From positions 27,987 to 71,800 of the forward strand of contig RXKF01000051.1 of NCBI GenBank assembly GCA_003963235.1: a stretch of 43,814 bases of DNA. Direction: 5' to 3'. Shown here piece by piece: positions 29,686 through 39,707 of this stretch (the first letter of the stretch is position 1; each line of letters opens with the position of its first letter). The position numbers and the translations under genes are program-made. Below the pieces are notes generated by a model. That model saw only the letters and a program-made list of their open reading frames with translations. It searched no databases and was not told where the DNA came from. Origin of the DNA: Rickettsiales bacterium. Lineage in GTDB: Bacteria; Pseudomonadota; Alphaproteobacteria; Rickettsiales; Rickettsiaceae.

Positions 29686-32055
29686 ATGTCGTCAATTTTT
29701 CCTAGACAAGCTATACCTAAATCAGAAAAAAATAAAGAATGGTATAAAAGTAATGTAGATTATTTTATAGAACAATCTAATTATTATTCAGGAGATAGAT
29801 GGGAAATGATTTTACTTTATAAAGCAGCAATTGGAGAATTAGATGCTAGTGCTTATAAATATGTCTTAAATCCTTATAATAGTCAAGAAGAAAATTTACA
29901 AAAATATCCTGCACAATTAAGAAACTATGATTTTATAACTCCTATAATAAATTTATATTTAGGAGAAAAAGCAGAAAAAGTAGGAAATCATCAAGTTGTT
30001 GTTACTAATGAAGATGTAATTAATGTACATAAAGAAAAGCTTAATAAAGCTTTTTTATCTTATTTATCTCAATCTTTTATAAACGATTTAAATAGTAGCG
30101 GTGTAGATACTGGAGTACCTTCTCAAGAGTTGCCAAGTGCAGAAGAATACTTATCTAAATTTAAAGTAGGCATTACAGATGTAAGAGCTATACAAGGACA
30201 AGAAGCTATAGATTATATAAAATATGCTTTATCTACTAAAGATAGAATGCAAGAAGCTTTTTTTGATTGGTTAGCTGTAGGTAGAGTTTATACTTATAAA
30301 GATATATATAAAAATGATTTAGTTTATGAAGTTGTACCTCCATTAGAAGCATGGCATGGTACTTCAAATACAGGATTTGTAGAAGATTCTAATTGGTTTG
30401 TAAGACGTACTAGATATAATTTAAATCAAATTATAGATAAATTTTCAGAAGATTTTGAGGGCGATGAAGAAGTAAAAAATTTAGAATCTAAATATATAAA
30501 CGGAGATGAAATTAATACTACAGATTATATACAAACTACAAATTTAGATAAAAACGCTTCTAGTAGTTCTAATAATACATTCTTTTCTTCAAATAATAAT
30601 TTAATTGATGTTTTTCATGTTACTTGGAAATCATTAAGAAAAATAAAAATACTTAAATATACTTCTAAAGAAACTTTACAAGTTTTAGAAATGGAAGTAG
30701 AAGAAGATTATAAATTAGATATAGATAATGGAGATATTTCATTAAGTGAAGAAACTATTAACGAAGTACATGAATGTTATAGAATAGGTAAAGATTTATA
30801 TAAAAGAGGTAGAGCTATTTTAGCTCAAAGAGATGAATTAGCAAATTCAAGTATTTGTAAATTACCTTATAATGGTAGATTAGGTTATACAGAAAGAAAT
30901 AAAATAAATAGTATTGTAAAATCTTTATTAAATTATCAAGCTTTATATAATATATATCATTATAGAGCTGAATTAACTTTAGCTAGAAATAAAGATAAAT
31001 TAATGTTAATGCCTTTAGGATTATTGCCTGAAGGTTGGGGTGAAGATAAATTTCTATATTTTGCTGAAACTACAGGATTAGCTTTTTTTGATGAAACAAA
31101 ACCTAATGCTGCTGCTGTTTTAAATGCTATAAGAAGTATAGATATGAACTTAGGTAATTATGTAGCTCAAATGAGAGAGTTATTAATTTCTATTAAAAAT
31201 GAAGCTTGGGATAGTGTAGGAATGAATAGACAAAGATTTGGTAATATAACTGCTAGTGATGGTAAAGGAATTACAGAGCAAGCTCAATTAAGAAGTAGTG
31301 TTATTAGTAGAGAAATGTTTAGACGTTTTGAAAAACTAGAAGAAAGTGATTTACAAGGGTTACTAGATTATTCTAAATTAGCATGGATTAATGGCAAAAA
31401 AGGGATGTACGTTTCAAGTGATGATAGTAAAGCTATGTTAAATATTAATCCTGAAATTCATTGTAATTCTGATTATGGTGTTTTTGTAAAAGACTCAACA
31501 GAAGAAGGAGAAAAATTACAACAAGCTAAACAATTTGCTTTTGGTTGGGCACAAAAATCTAATGTTCCTGCTAGTAATGTATTAGAAATATTAGATAGTA
31601 ATAATATGTCTAAACTTAAAAACTTTATAAAAATACAAGAAGATATACAACAACAATTAAATGAAAAACAACAAGAAGCAGAAAGACAAAATCAACAAAT
31701 TTTAGCAGATAAAGAAACAGAAAGACAAAATGCAGACAATCAAACTAAAATACAAGTAGCTCAAATACAAGCAGGTTCTACTATAGAAGCAGCTAATATA
31801 AAAGCAGCTACAGATTTAACTAATACTTCATTCTCTTCTGGAGGAGAAGATTTAGATTTAAAAATACAAGAAAGTTATAATAAATATCAAGAAACAATAA
31901 GAAAAAACCAGCTAGAAAAAGATAAAATGGGATTAAAAGCTAATAATGATATAGTTAATAAACGTTTAAAAGAAGCTAAAATTGAATTAGACCGTCAAAA
32001 AATGTTATCTAATGAACGTATAGCTAAAACAAATAAAAATCGTTATGATAAATAA
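29686..32055 (+). CDS. Portal protein
   Basis: Forms the 12-fold ring through which DNA enters the head. Position directly after TerL, 789-aa length, and features such as IINLYLGEKAEKV, WLAVGRVYTYKDI, and a helical mid-part ending in NSICKLPYNGRLG fit crAss-like portals. The C-terminus (from about residue 650) is a long Gln/Glu/Lys-rich coiled coil (KIQEDIQQQLNEKQQEAERQ). Assignment relies on gene order and length. Confidence 0.88.
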   Translation: MSSIFPRQAIPKSEKNKEWYKSNVDYFIEQSNYYSGDRWEMILLYKAAIGELDASAYKYVLNPYNSQEENLQKYPAQLRNYDFITPIINLYLGEKAEKVGNHQVVVTNEDVINVHKEKLNKAFLSYLSQSFINDLNSSGVDTGVPSQELPSAEEYLSKFKVGITDVRAIQGQEAIDYIKYALSTKDRMQEAFFDWLAVGRVYTYKDIYKNDLVYEVVPPLEAWHGTSNTGFVEDSNWFVRRTRYNLNQIIDKFSEDFEGDEEVKNLESKYINGDEINTTDYIQTTNLDKNASSSSNNTFFSSNNNLIDVFHVTWKSLRKIKILKYTSKETLQVLEMEVEEDYKLDIDNGDISLSEETINEVHECYRIGKDLYKRGRAILAQRDELANSSICKLPYNGRLGYTERNKINSIVKSLLNYQALYNIYHYRAELTLARNKDKLMLMPLGLLPEGWGEDKFLYFAETTGLAFFDETKPNAAAVLNAIRSIDMNLGNYVAQMRELLISIKNEAWDSVGMNRQRFGNITASDGKGITEQAQLRSSVISREMFRRFEKLEESDLQGLLDYSKLAWINGKKGMYVSSDDSKAMLNINPEIHCNSDYGVFVKDSTEEGEKLQQAKQFAFGWAQKSNVPASNVLEILDSNNMSKLKNFIKIQEDIQQQLNEKQQEAERQNQQILADKETERQNADNQTKIQVAQIQAGSTIEAANIKAATDLTNTSFSSGGEDLDLKIQESYNKYQETIRKNQLEKDKMGLKANNDIVNKRLKEAKIELDRQKMLSNERIAKTNKNRYDK

Positions 32056-32143
32056 TTTAAAAAGTTTATATATTTAATCCTAATTATCAAGTATTTAAAA
32101 AATAAATAACCTAAAATATAAATAATTAAAGTAATTTTACACT

Positions 32144-33427
32144 ATGAAAAACGAAAACAATAATAATGACAATAACTCTAATAGTAATGGAGATAAGTCA
32201 ACAAATGTTTCTGGTTTAATCAATAACATTAGTGATGTTATCATTGACAACAATCAGCAAAATTCAAATAACAATCAACAGCAAAACACTAACCAACAAA
32301 ATTCTAGCCAACAAAGCTCTAATCAACAAAGCTCTAATGAGCAAAAAGATAATAAAGGAGATAATAAGAGTAATAGTTCAAATAATGAAGACAATAATGA
32401 AAATTTAAATTTACAAGAAGTAGAAATTGATGGTGTAGTACATAAATTAGATAAAGAAGGTAACGCTATTGATAATGAAGGTAAAATTGTAATGTCTAAA
32501 GAAGACATTAAAAAACAAGCAGAAGAACAATCAAAAACAGGTAACAATAATAATTCTGATAATCCTTTAATTAATGATATTATAGAAAAAACTGGAATAG
32601 TTATAAAAGATGAAAACGGCGAAGTAAAAAAATACGAAGACAGTATTGAAGGTATAAAAGAATATACAGAAGATGTAGCTGAAGAATTAGCTTACAAAAA
32701 AGTTACTAGTTGGTTTGAAGAAAGACCTGAAGTTGAACGTTATGCTCAATTTTTGGAACAAGGAGGAAAACCAGAAGATTTCTTTAAAAGAAAAATAGAA
32801 AGTGTAAAAAGTATAAACTTTGATGAAAAAGATACTAATTTATTAAAATCTCTTATTACTAGAGATTTAATAAATTCTGGATTTTCTAAAGAAGATGCTG
32901 AATTAACGACTCAAATGTATGAAGATACTAATAAATTAAAAGATTTTGGTAAAAAAGCTTTTGAAAAATTAAAGTCGTATGAAGAAAATTTAGAACTAGA
33001 AGAAAAGAAAAGTTACGAAAATTATCAAAAACAAGAACAAGAAAAAATAAAAAATCATTGGAATAACGTAAATGATATTATATCTAAAGGTAAACTTGCT
33101 AATGTTAATATCCCTGATACCGATAAAAAAGGTTTCTTTGAATGGTTAGCTTTAATTGTAGATAATGAAGGTAATAGTCAAGCTGCTATTGCAAGAAGTA
33201 AAGCAACAACTCAACAATTGTTAGAGTTAGATTACTTATTATATAAAGGCTTTGATTTATCTAAATTAATTCAACAAGAAGTTAAACAAGAAAAAGTAAA
33301 CAATCTTCGACTAAGACTTACTAATAAAGGAGGTTTAAATAACGGAGAAGGAGTAGATAGAAGCAAATATTCTAATCCTAATGAGATTGATATATCTTTA
33401 AAAAGTATCTTAAACGGAGGTCAATAA
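32144..33427 (+). CDS. Scaffold-like capsid assembly protein with Asn/Gln-rich disordered N-terminus
   Basis: The first 90 residues are almost only Asn, Gln, Ser, Asp, with a tandem 15-base duplication (CAACAAAGCTCTAAT at 32309-32323 and 32324-32338). The remainder is acidic and helical with charged coiled-coil segments, ending in a basic tail before LKSILNGGQ. Scaffold proteins between portal and major capsid genes commonly look like this. No protease motif seen. The function is inferred from position and composition. Confidence 0.7.
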   Translation: MKNENNNNDNNSNSNGDKSTNVSGLINNISDVIIDNNQQNSNNNQQQNTNQQNSSQQSSNQQSSNEQKDNKGDNKSNSSNNEDNNENLNLQEVEIDGVVHKLDKEGNAIDNEGKIVMSKEDIKKQAEEQSKTGNNNNSDNPLINDIIEKTGIVIKDENGEVKKYEDSIEGIKEYTEDVAEELAYKKVTSWFEERPEVERYAQFLEQGGKPEDFFKRKIESVKSINFDEKDTNLLKSLITRDLINSGFSKEDAELTTQMYEDTNKLKDFGKKAFEKLKSYEENLELEEKKSYENYQKQEQEKIKNHWNNVNDIISKGKLANVNIPDTDKKGFFEWLALIVDNEGNSQAAIARSKATTQQLLELDYLLYKGFDLSKLIQQEVKQEKVNNLRLRLTNKGGLNNGEGVDRSKYSNPNEIDISLKSILNGGQ

Positions 33428-33472
33428 AGTTAAATAAAATAAAAAATAACAATTAAAACAAATAAAAAAATT

Positions 33473-34924
33473 ATGGCAAATGCTAGAATAATTTACAAAG
33501 ATGGTTTTGATGGTAATGGTTTTACTAATGAAAACTCATTAGCAAACTTAATGCTTACAAAACCTGATGTAATTAATCCTGTTATTACTCACTTAGCAGG
33601 AGAAGAGAGTAAAAAATTTCCACTTACTTTTATGACAGAAGGTCAAGTAGGGGGTTATAGAACTATTGAAATTAATGACGTTCAGTATGAATGGAATACA
33701 ATTGGTCGTATGAAAAAAGGCGACCGTATTGTATCTACTACTTATACAGCTGGAGATAAACCGGGTCTTAATTTTACACCTTTTTATATTACTTTTGAAA
33801 CAAATTGGTTAAAGTATCAAAATATGGTAAGCAGTCCTAATGGAATACAAGCTCGTATTATGGAACGTCCTAATCAAGTTGGAGCGCATTGGGTATATAA
33901 ATTACAATTAAATGCTACAGACCCTTCTGAATCTGTACCATTAAGTGAACTAGTTTCTGGTTTATCTTGGGTTATGACTGGAGGTGCGCCTGTTTCTGAA
34001 AGTTTCTCTATGGGTAATGAAAGTAATTTTATGGCTCCTGGAAAAATGAAAAATCAAATTAGTATTCTTCGTAAATCTTATCGTTACGGTGGTAATATTA
34101 AAAATAAAACAGTTTCAGTAGAATTTAATGTAGATGGTAAAAAAACTAATTTTTGGATGCCTTTTCAAGAGTGGCAACACATGATGGATTGGAAACAAGA
34201 ATGTGAAGAACATTACTGGTATTCAAAATATAATCGTTTAGCAGATGGTACAATTGCTTTAGTAGATTATGTAAATGGATTACCTATTCCTACTGGTGCA
34301 GGCGTTGATAGTCAAATACCAAACAGAGATACTTATGCTACTTTAACTTACCGTAAAATTAAAGAAACTGTAGGTGATGTAATGTATGGAGCTACTGATA
34401 CAGGTAAAATGAAAGTAGTACTTTATACAGGTATTGGCGGTTTAGAAGAATTTAGTGAAGCTATGCAAAATAAAGCTTCTGGTTTTTCTCAAATTACAGG
34501 AGATAAATTTGTAAAAGGAGAAGGACGTAATTTAATGTTAACTGGGTTTTTTACAGCATTTGAACACATTGATGGTCATATTGTAGAAGTTAGACATTTA
34601 CCTTTATTAGATTTTGGAAGTCGTGCAGAAAATGCACCTAAACATCCTATTACTGGTAAACCTATTACATCTTACGATATGTATTTTGTTGACCAATCTA
34701 TGTATGATGGAAGTCCTAACGTACAAATGGTATCTCAAAAAGGTCGTTCTTTAGTTCGTGGTATAGTAAAAGGTATGGCTCCTAGTAATCCTAATGAATT
34801 TACTGGAGATAACAATGCTATTGCTACAGAAAAAGACGAAAATTCAGTACATTTCTTGTCTGCAAAAGGTATTTGTATTCGTAGAAATAACCACTGTTTT
34901 AAATTAACTTGTAGCTTATCTTAA
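33473..34924 (+). CDS. Major capsid protein
   Basis: HK97-fold shell protein by context and character: 483 aa, Gly/aromatic-rich, comparatively high-expression codon use, located after portal and scaffold, and followed by a strong terminator. Recognisable stretches for crAss-like capsids include THLAGEESKKFPLTFMTEGQ, YEWNTIGRMKKGDRI, and DGHIVEVRHLPLLD. No N-terminal delta domain, consistent with a separate scaffold gene. Confidence 0.9.
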   Translation: MANARIIYKDGFDGNGFTNENSLANLMLTKPDVINPVITHLAGEESKKFPLTFMTEGQVGGYRTIEINDVQYEWNTIGRMKKGDRIVSTTYTAGDKPGLNFTPFYITFETNWLKYQNMVSSPNGIQARIMERPNQVGAHWVYKLQLNATDPSESVPLSELVSGLSWVMTGGAPVSESFSMGNESNFMAPGKMKNQISILRKSYRYGGNIKNKTVSVEFNVDGKKTNFWMPFQEWQHMMDWKQECEEHYWYSKYNRLADGTIALVDYVNGLPIPTGAGVDSQIPNRDTYATLTYRKIKETVGDVMYGATDTGKMKVVLYTGIGGLEEFSEAMQNKASGFSQITGDKFVKGEGRNLMLTGFFTAFEHIDGHIVEVRHLPLLDFGSRAENAPKHPITGKPITSYDMYFVDQSMYDGSPNVQMVSQKGRSLVRGIVKGMAPSNPNEFTGDNNAIATEKDENSVHFLSAKGICIRRNNHCFKLTCSLS

Positions 34925-34933
34925 AATGTATAT

Positions 34934-34965
34934 AAAAGTAAAGAGCTAAAAAGCTCTTTACTTTT
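34934..34965 (+). terminator. Strong terminator after the major capsid gene
   Basis: A perfect 14-bp stem: AAAAGTAAAGAGCT (34934-34947) with AGCTCTTTACTTTT (34952-34965), loop AAAA, followed by TATTATTAAA. Located 10 bases past the stop. It probably trims readthrough so that capsid mRNA outnumbers the downstream tail genes. Confidence 0.85.
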
Positions 34966-35009
34966 TATTATTAAACAATAAAAGAAATTAAAAATTAAAT
35001 ATAAATAAA

Positions 35010-36020
35010 ATGGAAAATAATAATAAACCTCAAAATAAAGGTAATAACGAAACTCAAAATGAAACTTCACAACCAAAAATTCAATTTCCTTACAATGCTT
35101 ATAATAAAGTAGTTATTAAAAGGAAGCCTATACCAACAAACGGAAAAGGAGAAACTATAATTGGTCAAATTCCCGAAGAATTTAAAATAAAAATAGGTTC
35201 TTCTTATAGAGGAAATTCTGTATTAAGAGGATTAACTATATTAGAAGAAAAAAGATTTCTTCCTATTATAATTGGTATAAGTCCAGATAGTCCTAATTGG
35301 GAATCTTCTACTAGAGATTATTGGAATAATATTAGTAAAGATGTACCTTTAAACGGACTTGAATTAGAAGTAGGATTACGTTACGATAATGCAGAAGATT
35401 TAAATCATGATAACAGATTACAAGAAGATTTAGAATTTAAATCTAAAGTAAACTTAAAGGGAATTCCTATAAATCCAGCAGATTATATTTTATGGCGTTA
35501 TTGTAGAGTTTATAGCAGAGTTGCTAATGATTTAGAAGATATTAATAAAAGTGCTAAAATAGAATTTTATATTTATTCTAAAAATAAAGAAACTGAAGCT
35601 AAAAAAGCTATTTTAAATTTAGAAAAAGAAGCTAATAAATTATACTATACTTCTTTAGCTGATAGAGAATGGATTAATCACACATTAAGAGTTTTAATTT
35701 CTTTAGACAAATCTAATAAATATACAGCTTTAAGTTTAGAAAGTATGTCTGAAGATGAAAAAGATATAGCTATAAATGAATATTTAAAAAATAACCCTAG
35801 TTTATTTTTAGCTATTGGTAAAGACAAAAATTTACAAACTAAATCTTTTATTGAAAGTTGTATAACTAAAAATATATTACAACGTATTCCTAATACTTCA
35901 GTTATTACTTTTGAAGCAGAAACAATTGGTAATAATTTAGACGAAGCTGTAACATTTTTAAATAACCCTAAAAATGGAACAGTAAAAGAAACGTTAAAAG
36001 CAAGATTAAATACACCTTAA
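35010..36020 (+). CDS. Conserved virion protein, 336 aa (head/connector)
   Basis: Not assigned to a family. An Asn/Gln/Thr-rich leader of 25 residues is followed by an alpha/beta domain (VVIKRKPIPTNGKGET, IGISPDSPNWESSTRDYWNNIS, NPADYILWRYCRVYSRVAND). In crAss-like phages the gene after the capsid codes for head-completion or ring proteins. Ends two bases before the next gene. Confidence 0.7.
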   Translation: MENNNKPQNKGNNETQNETSQPKIQFPYNAYNKVVIKRKPIPTNGKGETIIGQIPEEFKIKIGSSYRGNSVLRGLTILEEKRFLPIIIGISPDSPNWESSTRDYWNNISKDVPLNGLELEVGLRYDNAEDLNHDNRLQEDLEFKSKVNLKGIPINPADYILWRYCRVYSRVANDLEDINKSAKIEFYIYSKNKETEAKKAILNLEKEANKLYYTSLADREWINHTLRVLISLDKSNKYTALSLESMSEDEKDIAINEYLKNNPSLFLAIGKDKNLQTKSFIESCITKNILQRIPNTSVITFEAETIGNNLDEAVTFLNNPKNGTVKETLKARLNTP

Positions 36021-36022
36021 TA

Positions 36023-37042
36023 ATGACAGTACAAGAAATGCACATTGGAATTGACATGATTTTACAAAAAGTCAATTCCAATGTTATTTCTTCTTTTGAA
36101 CCTGAAGAAAAAGATTGGGTATTAAATGAAGAAGTAAATAGATTTATAAAACAAAGACTTAGTATATTAAGTAATGAAAAACGTCTAGGATTTCAAGACA
36201 CTCAAAAAAGATTAGATGATTTAAAAAATTTAATTACTTCAAAAACTCTAAACTGTTATCAAGGAGAAGATAATAGTTTTTTTAGTTTTTTACCTACAGA
36301 TTATATGTTATTAATTAATGATAGGTCTTTTATAGAAGATTTATGTGGTAATTTAATAACTAATGCTGATTATGTAAATGAAACTATATATACTTATACA
36401 TTTAATCCTTTTTTTGAATTAGACGATAGTATGGTAGATATAGAAATATCTATTAATTCTACAACTGTTTTTAAATTAGTAGATTATTATCCTTTTGGTT
36501 TTACCAATCTAAATATGATTTATGAATTAAATAATTATATAGTTGAAAGTATTTCTAAATTTGGATATAATATAGTATTAAAAGATAATAAATTTTATAT
36601 TACTTCAACTTCTCCTTTGGTTATTACTTTTATAGGATTTGATAGTTTTCCTCCTACTTTAAGTACTAGCAGTAAAATTTTTAAGAAAGTAATTAAAAAA
36701 ACTACTTTTAACTATTTACAAACACCTAATCGTTTAGTTAAAACAGAAGATTTATTTGAACTTTTAACTAGTGCTTTTGGTAAAACTTTACCTAAATCTC
36801 CTATAAGTAGTTTAAAAGAGGATTTAATTTTTGTGTACCACAATCAAAAGTTTATATGCCCTCAAATACGAATTGATTACATTAGGAAGCCTAAAAAAAT
36901 AAATTTATCTTTACGTCAAGATTGTGAATTACATGAATCTATACATCAAGAAATAGTTGAAAATACTGCTAAAAGAATTGCAGGTTTAACATTTAGTCAA
37001 GTATATAATAATATAATTAATGAAAATCTTAATAAAGAATAA
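36023..37042 (+). CDS. Conserved virion protein, 339 aa (ring/adaptor candidate)
   Basis: Function not recognised. Alpha/beta with a helical N-terminus (MTVQEMHIGIDMILQKVNSN), the central LPTDYMLLINDRSF and a C-terminus ESIHQEIVENTAKRIAG. Similar proteins in this gene position act as portal-tail adaptor or ring proteins. A perfect 14-bp inverted repeat begins 19 bases into the gene (36042-36084). Confidence 0.68.
   Translation: MTVQEMHIGIDMILQKVNSNVISSFEPEEKDWVLNEEVNRFIKQRLSILSNEKRLGFQDTQKRLDDLKNLITSKTLNCYQGEDNSFFSFLPTDYMLLINDRSFIEDLCGNLITNADYVNETIYTYTFNPFFELDDSMVDIEISINSTTVFKLVDYYPFGFTNLNMIYELNNYIVESISKFGYNIVLKDNKFYITSTSPLVITFIGFDSFPPTLSTSSKIFKKVIKKTTFNYLQTPNRLVKTEDLFELLTSAFGKTLPKSPISSLKEDLIFVYHNQKFICPQIRIDYIRKPKKINLSLRQDCELHESIHQEIVENTAKRIAGLTFSQVYNNIINENLNKE
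36042..36084. other. Intragenic 14-bp perfect hairpin near a start codon
   Basis: ACATTGGAATTGAC (36042-36055) pairs perfectly with GTCAATTCCAATGT (36071-36084); loop of 15. The encoded residues (HIGID and VNSNV) are unlike each other, so the repeat is not protein-driven. It lies 19-62 bases past the ATG. Confidence 0.75.
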
Positions 37043-37058
37043 CTAAAAATAAAATAAA

Positions 37059-38051
37059 ATGAAACAAATCTTAATTGGACGCTCTATTGCTTATGGAGCT
37101 AAAGCTGGAGGTGGTACAATCTCTGGTATTAATGAAATTAATCTATTAGATACTGGTGCTTTTGCTGTATTTACAGATGACAATGTATTAATAACTACAG
37201 TAAATGCTGCAACTGTATTACCTAACAGTAAAAATGTTATCGTAGCAGTAGGAAATCAATTAGCAAATTCTAAAAGTAGAATTACTGTACCAATTCCTCG
37301 TATTGGTACAAATTATCAACCTCAAGCTTATGTAGCTCCTGTAAAAGTTGTTAAATTTATAGGTAATGATGGTACTATTGGAGCTTTAAATTTACCTGCA
37401 ATTGTAGCAGGTCAAGAAGCTTTTATTAAAATTACTGATACTACTTTAGGATTAAGAAGTTTAGGTACAGTATATAATAACGAAATTAAACGCTATTCTA
37501 TTACTACTGTAACAGGTGATACTAACGTTACTATTTTAGCTAAACTAATTGCTCAAATTAATAATGATGCTGATAGCGTTGTAGTAGCTACTTTAGTAGG
37601 GGCTTCTGTAGGTATTAATTTAACTGCAAAAGATTTTGGTACTAATTTTGATATTGCTTTAAGTGGGATTTTACAAAATTCTACTATTGAAGAAGCAGAA
37701 GGAGCTACACCAGGTTCTTCTGTAGCTTTAAATGTAGGAAAAGGTACAGTTGCTCAAATTACAGCATTAGAAGATTTATATAGTGTAGAAAGAGGTAATA
37801 CAAATCGTATCCATTTACCTCAATTTTATTATAAAAATCCTTCTTTAGTTACAGCAGGAGCTAATTATGATACTAATACAATTACATTTAGAGGAAGTCG
37901 TAATACTTCTTTAGGCGTTCAAGATACATATTTAACTGAAATCGTATTAGCCGTAATTAATGGAAGTGCTCAAGCCACTAGTTTAGCTACAATTTTTGCT
38001 GAAGTATTTGGTGGTGCTTCTTCTACTTCTAATGTAGAACCAGGTAACTAA
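37059..38051 (+). CDS. Virion structural protein, 330 aa (abundant, beta-rich)
   Basis: Not assigned with confidence. Rich in Gly, Ala, Thr, Asn and Val with few charged residues, typical of a beta-sandwich shell or tail protein. Segments: ILIGRSIAYGAKAGGG, IDGT-like turns (FIGNDGTIGAL), a Ser/Thr-rich C-terminus (GGASSTSNVEPGN). Codon use points to high expression. In crAss-like gene order, auxiliary capsid or tail-stem proteins lie here. Confidence 0.72.
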   Translation: MKQILIGRSIAYGAKAGGGTISGINEINLLDTGAFAVFTDDNVLITTVNAATVLPNSKNVIVAVGNQLANSKSRITVPIPRIGTNYQPQAYVAPVKVVKFIGNDGTIGALNLPAIVAGQEAFIKITDTTLGLRSLGTVYNNEIKRYSITTVTGDTNVTILAKLIAQINNDADSVVVATLVGASVGINLTAKDFGTNFDIALSGILQNSTIEEAEGATPGSSVALNVGKGTVAQITALEDLYSVERGNTNRIHLPQFYYKNPSLVTAGANYDTNTITFRGSRNTSLGVQDTYLTEIVLAVINGSAQATSLATIFAEVFGGASSTSNVEPGN

Positions 38052-38081
38052 TATATAAATTAATAGTATTATATTAATAAT

Positions 38082-39707
38082 ATGATTTTATCTATAAAAT
38101 TAAAAGAATTATTAGGAGTAGCGTGTAATGCTACTCCTAGTGATTTAGACCAAAGCAATGTAAGTTTAATTCTTTCATTATCTAAAAATGGTAATCCTTT
38201 TGTTAATTTAATTAATACTACAGATTTATTTAGTCTTTCTAATACAACTGTAAATAGTACTTATAATTTTGGAAATTATGATATAAAATTTGAACAGTAT
38301 TTAATTGGAAATATAAGTTCAGAATTAGTAATAATTATACAAGTTTATAAAGCAGGAACAACTATACCTGTATCTTGGGAAAGTTTTGATTTAAAAATAA
38401 ATGTAACTAAATTTTTATACATTCCTTATAAAAATACTTTTACATTTTATAATTATGATGTAGGTAATTCAGACGACTATAATTATTTTACTAATTTTCC
38501 TTTTGAAATTATTTTATTATCTTATAGTGCTTTAAATATAAATGGCACTGCTCAACTAAAACCTTTTTCTAGTTTTATTTCTTTACCTAAACCTTTTACA
38601 AAAGAGTTTACTTGTTACTATATGGCATCTATTTTAGATGCTGAAAGTAGTTATACTTTACTACCTTCTAATGTAACTACAATAGGTAAAAATATTAAAC
38701 TTTGTGTAGATACAAATCAAATAGTTAGACATACAGTAAAATGTATTTCTAATAATGCTATTTGTTCTACTACTCAAACTTTAATTAAAAAGAACTACTT
38801 ACCTGTATTTGATGTATTTTTAACTTGTAATAATGATTGTAATACTAATTGTATAAATAATTTAGATATTCCAACAGTAACTTATACAAAAGATTATAGT
38901 CAATTAACTTCTTTTAATTTTAATAATGTACCAAATTATCCAGTAAATTTTATGGATAATACTACTACTATTGAAATTTTAGATTTTGCCAGTAATGTTA
39001 TAGATGAAGATATAAATATTATATTAGCTTTATCTGTAGCAGAAGAAGATTATATTTATAATTATACTTTTACTCCTTCTAGTTTTGGAGATAATATAGT
39101 AAAAGTAACAAATTGTTATAATACTTTAATAGGAACTCCTGAAACACTTTTAAATTTAATTTGTTGTACAGAAAATATACCTTTTAAAGTATGTAATTTT
39201 TGGCAAATAGAAAATACAAAAGATTGCAACGTATTTAAATTAAATAATTGTAGTTCTAGTGAGATTAGTGTTAATCTACAAAGTTTACAAAATAATGTAT
39301 TAACAAATTTAAGTACTATACCATTGTTACCTTTTAGTACTACAGATTTAACTTTTTCTGAAGATGGTATTTATGTTATAAATGTAACTAAAGATGGTAT
39401 TACAAAATCTTATACTTTACCTGTATTTTGTAATTTTCAACAATGTTGGTTAAATTATTTAAATAAATATTTATGTAAAGAAAACTGTAATGATTGTAAA
39501 GATAAATGCGATACAGAATTTCAATCATTTATGATAAATGCTCATACTTATATGTTATTATTAAATGAAGAAATGAATTTTAATTATATTTATGATGTTA
39601 TAACAGAAGAAAAAATAAAAGAATTATCAGATTTACAAATGTTTATTAATAGACTTAAAGAATATTGTAATCCTACAACTAGTCCTTGCATACCTTGTAA
39701 TAGTTAA
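38082..39707 (+). CDS. Cys-rich virion-associated protein, 541 aa
   Basis: Not recognised. Long stretches of beta-type Asn/Thr-rich sequence; an unusual number of Cys, concentrated in VFLTCNNDCNTNCINN (about residues 246-261), KVCNFWQIENTKDCNVFKLNNC, and near the C-terminus CKENCNDCKDKCDTEF (about 463-478). These could bind zinc or form disulfides if exposed. An intragenic hairpin lies at 38113-38139. The next gene overlaps the stop by one base and shares the Cys character. Confidence 0.68.
   Translation: MILSIKLKELLGVACNATPSDLDQSNVSLILSLSKNGNPFVNLINTTDLFSLSNTTVNSTYNFGNYDIKFEQYLIGNISSELVIIIQVYKAGTTIPVSWESFDLKINVTKFLYIPYKNTFTFYNYDVGNSDDYNYFTNFPFEIILLSYSALNINGTAQLKPFSSFISLPKPFTKEFTCYYMASILDAESSYTLLPSNVTTIGKNIKLCVDTNQIVRHTVKCISNNAICSTTQTLIKKNYLPVFDVFLTCNNDCNTNCINNLDIPTVTYTKDYSQLTSFNFNNVPNYPVNFMDNTTTIEILDFASNVIDEDINIILALSVAEEDYIYNYTFTPSSFGDNIVKVTNCYNTLIGTPETLLNLICCTENIPFKVCNFWQIENTKDCNVFKLNNCSSSEISVNLQSLQNNVLTNLSTIPLLPFSTTDLTFSEDGIYVINVTKDGITKSYTLPVFCNFQQCWLNYLNKYLCKENCNDCKDKCDTEFQSFMINAHTYMLLLNEEMNFNYIYDVITEEKIKELSDLQMFINRLKEYCNPTTSPCIPCNS
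38113..38139. other. Intragenic 10-bp hairpin near a start codon
   Basis: TAGGAGTAGC (38113-38122) pairs with GCTACTCCTA (38130-38139), loop of seven, 31 bases past the ATG of the Cys-rich protein gene. It resembles the placement at 36042-36084. Confidence 0.6.
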
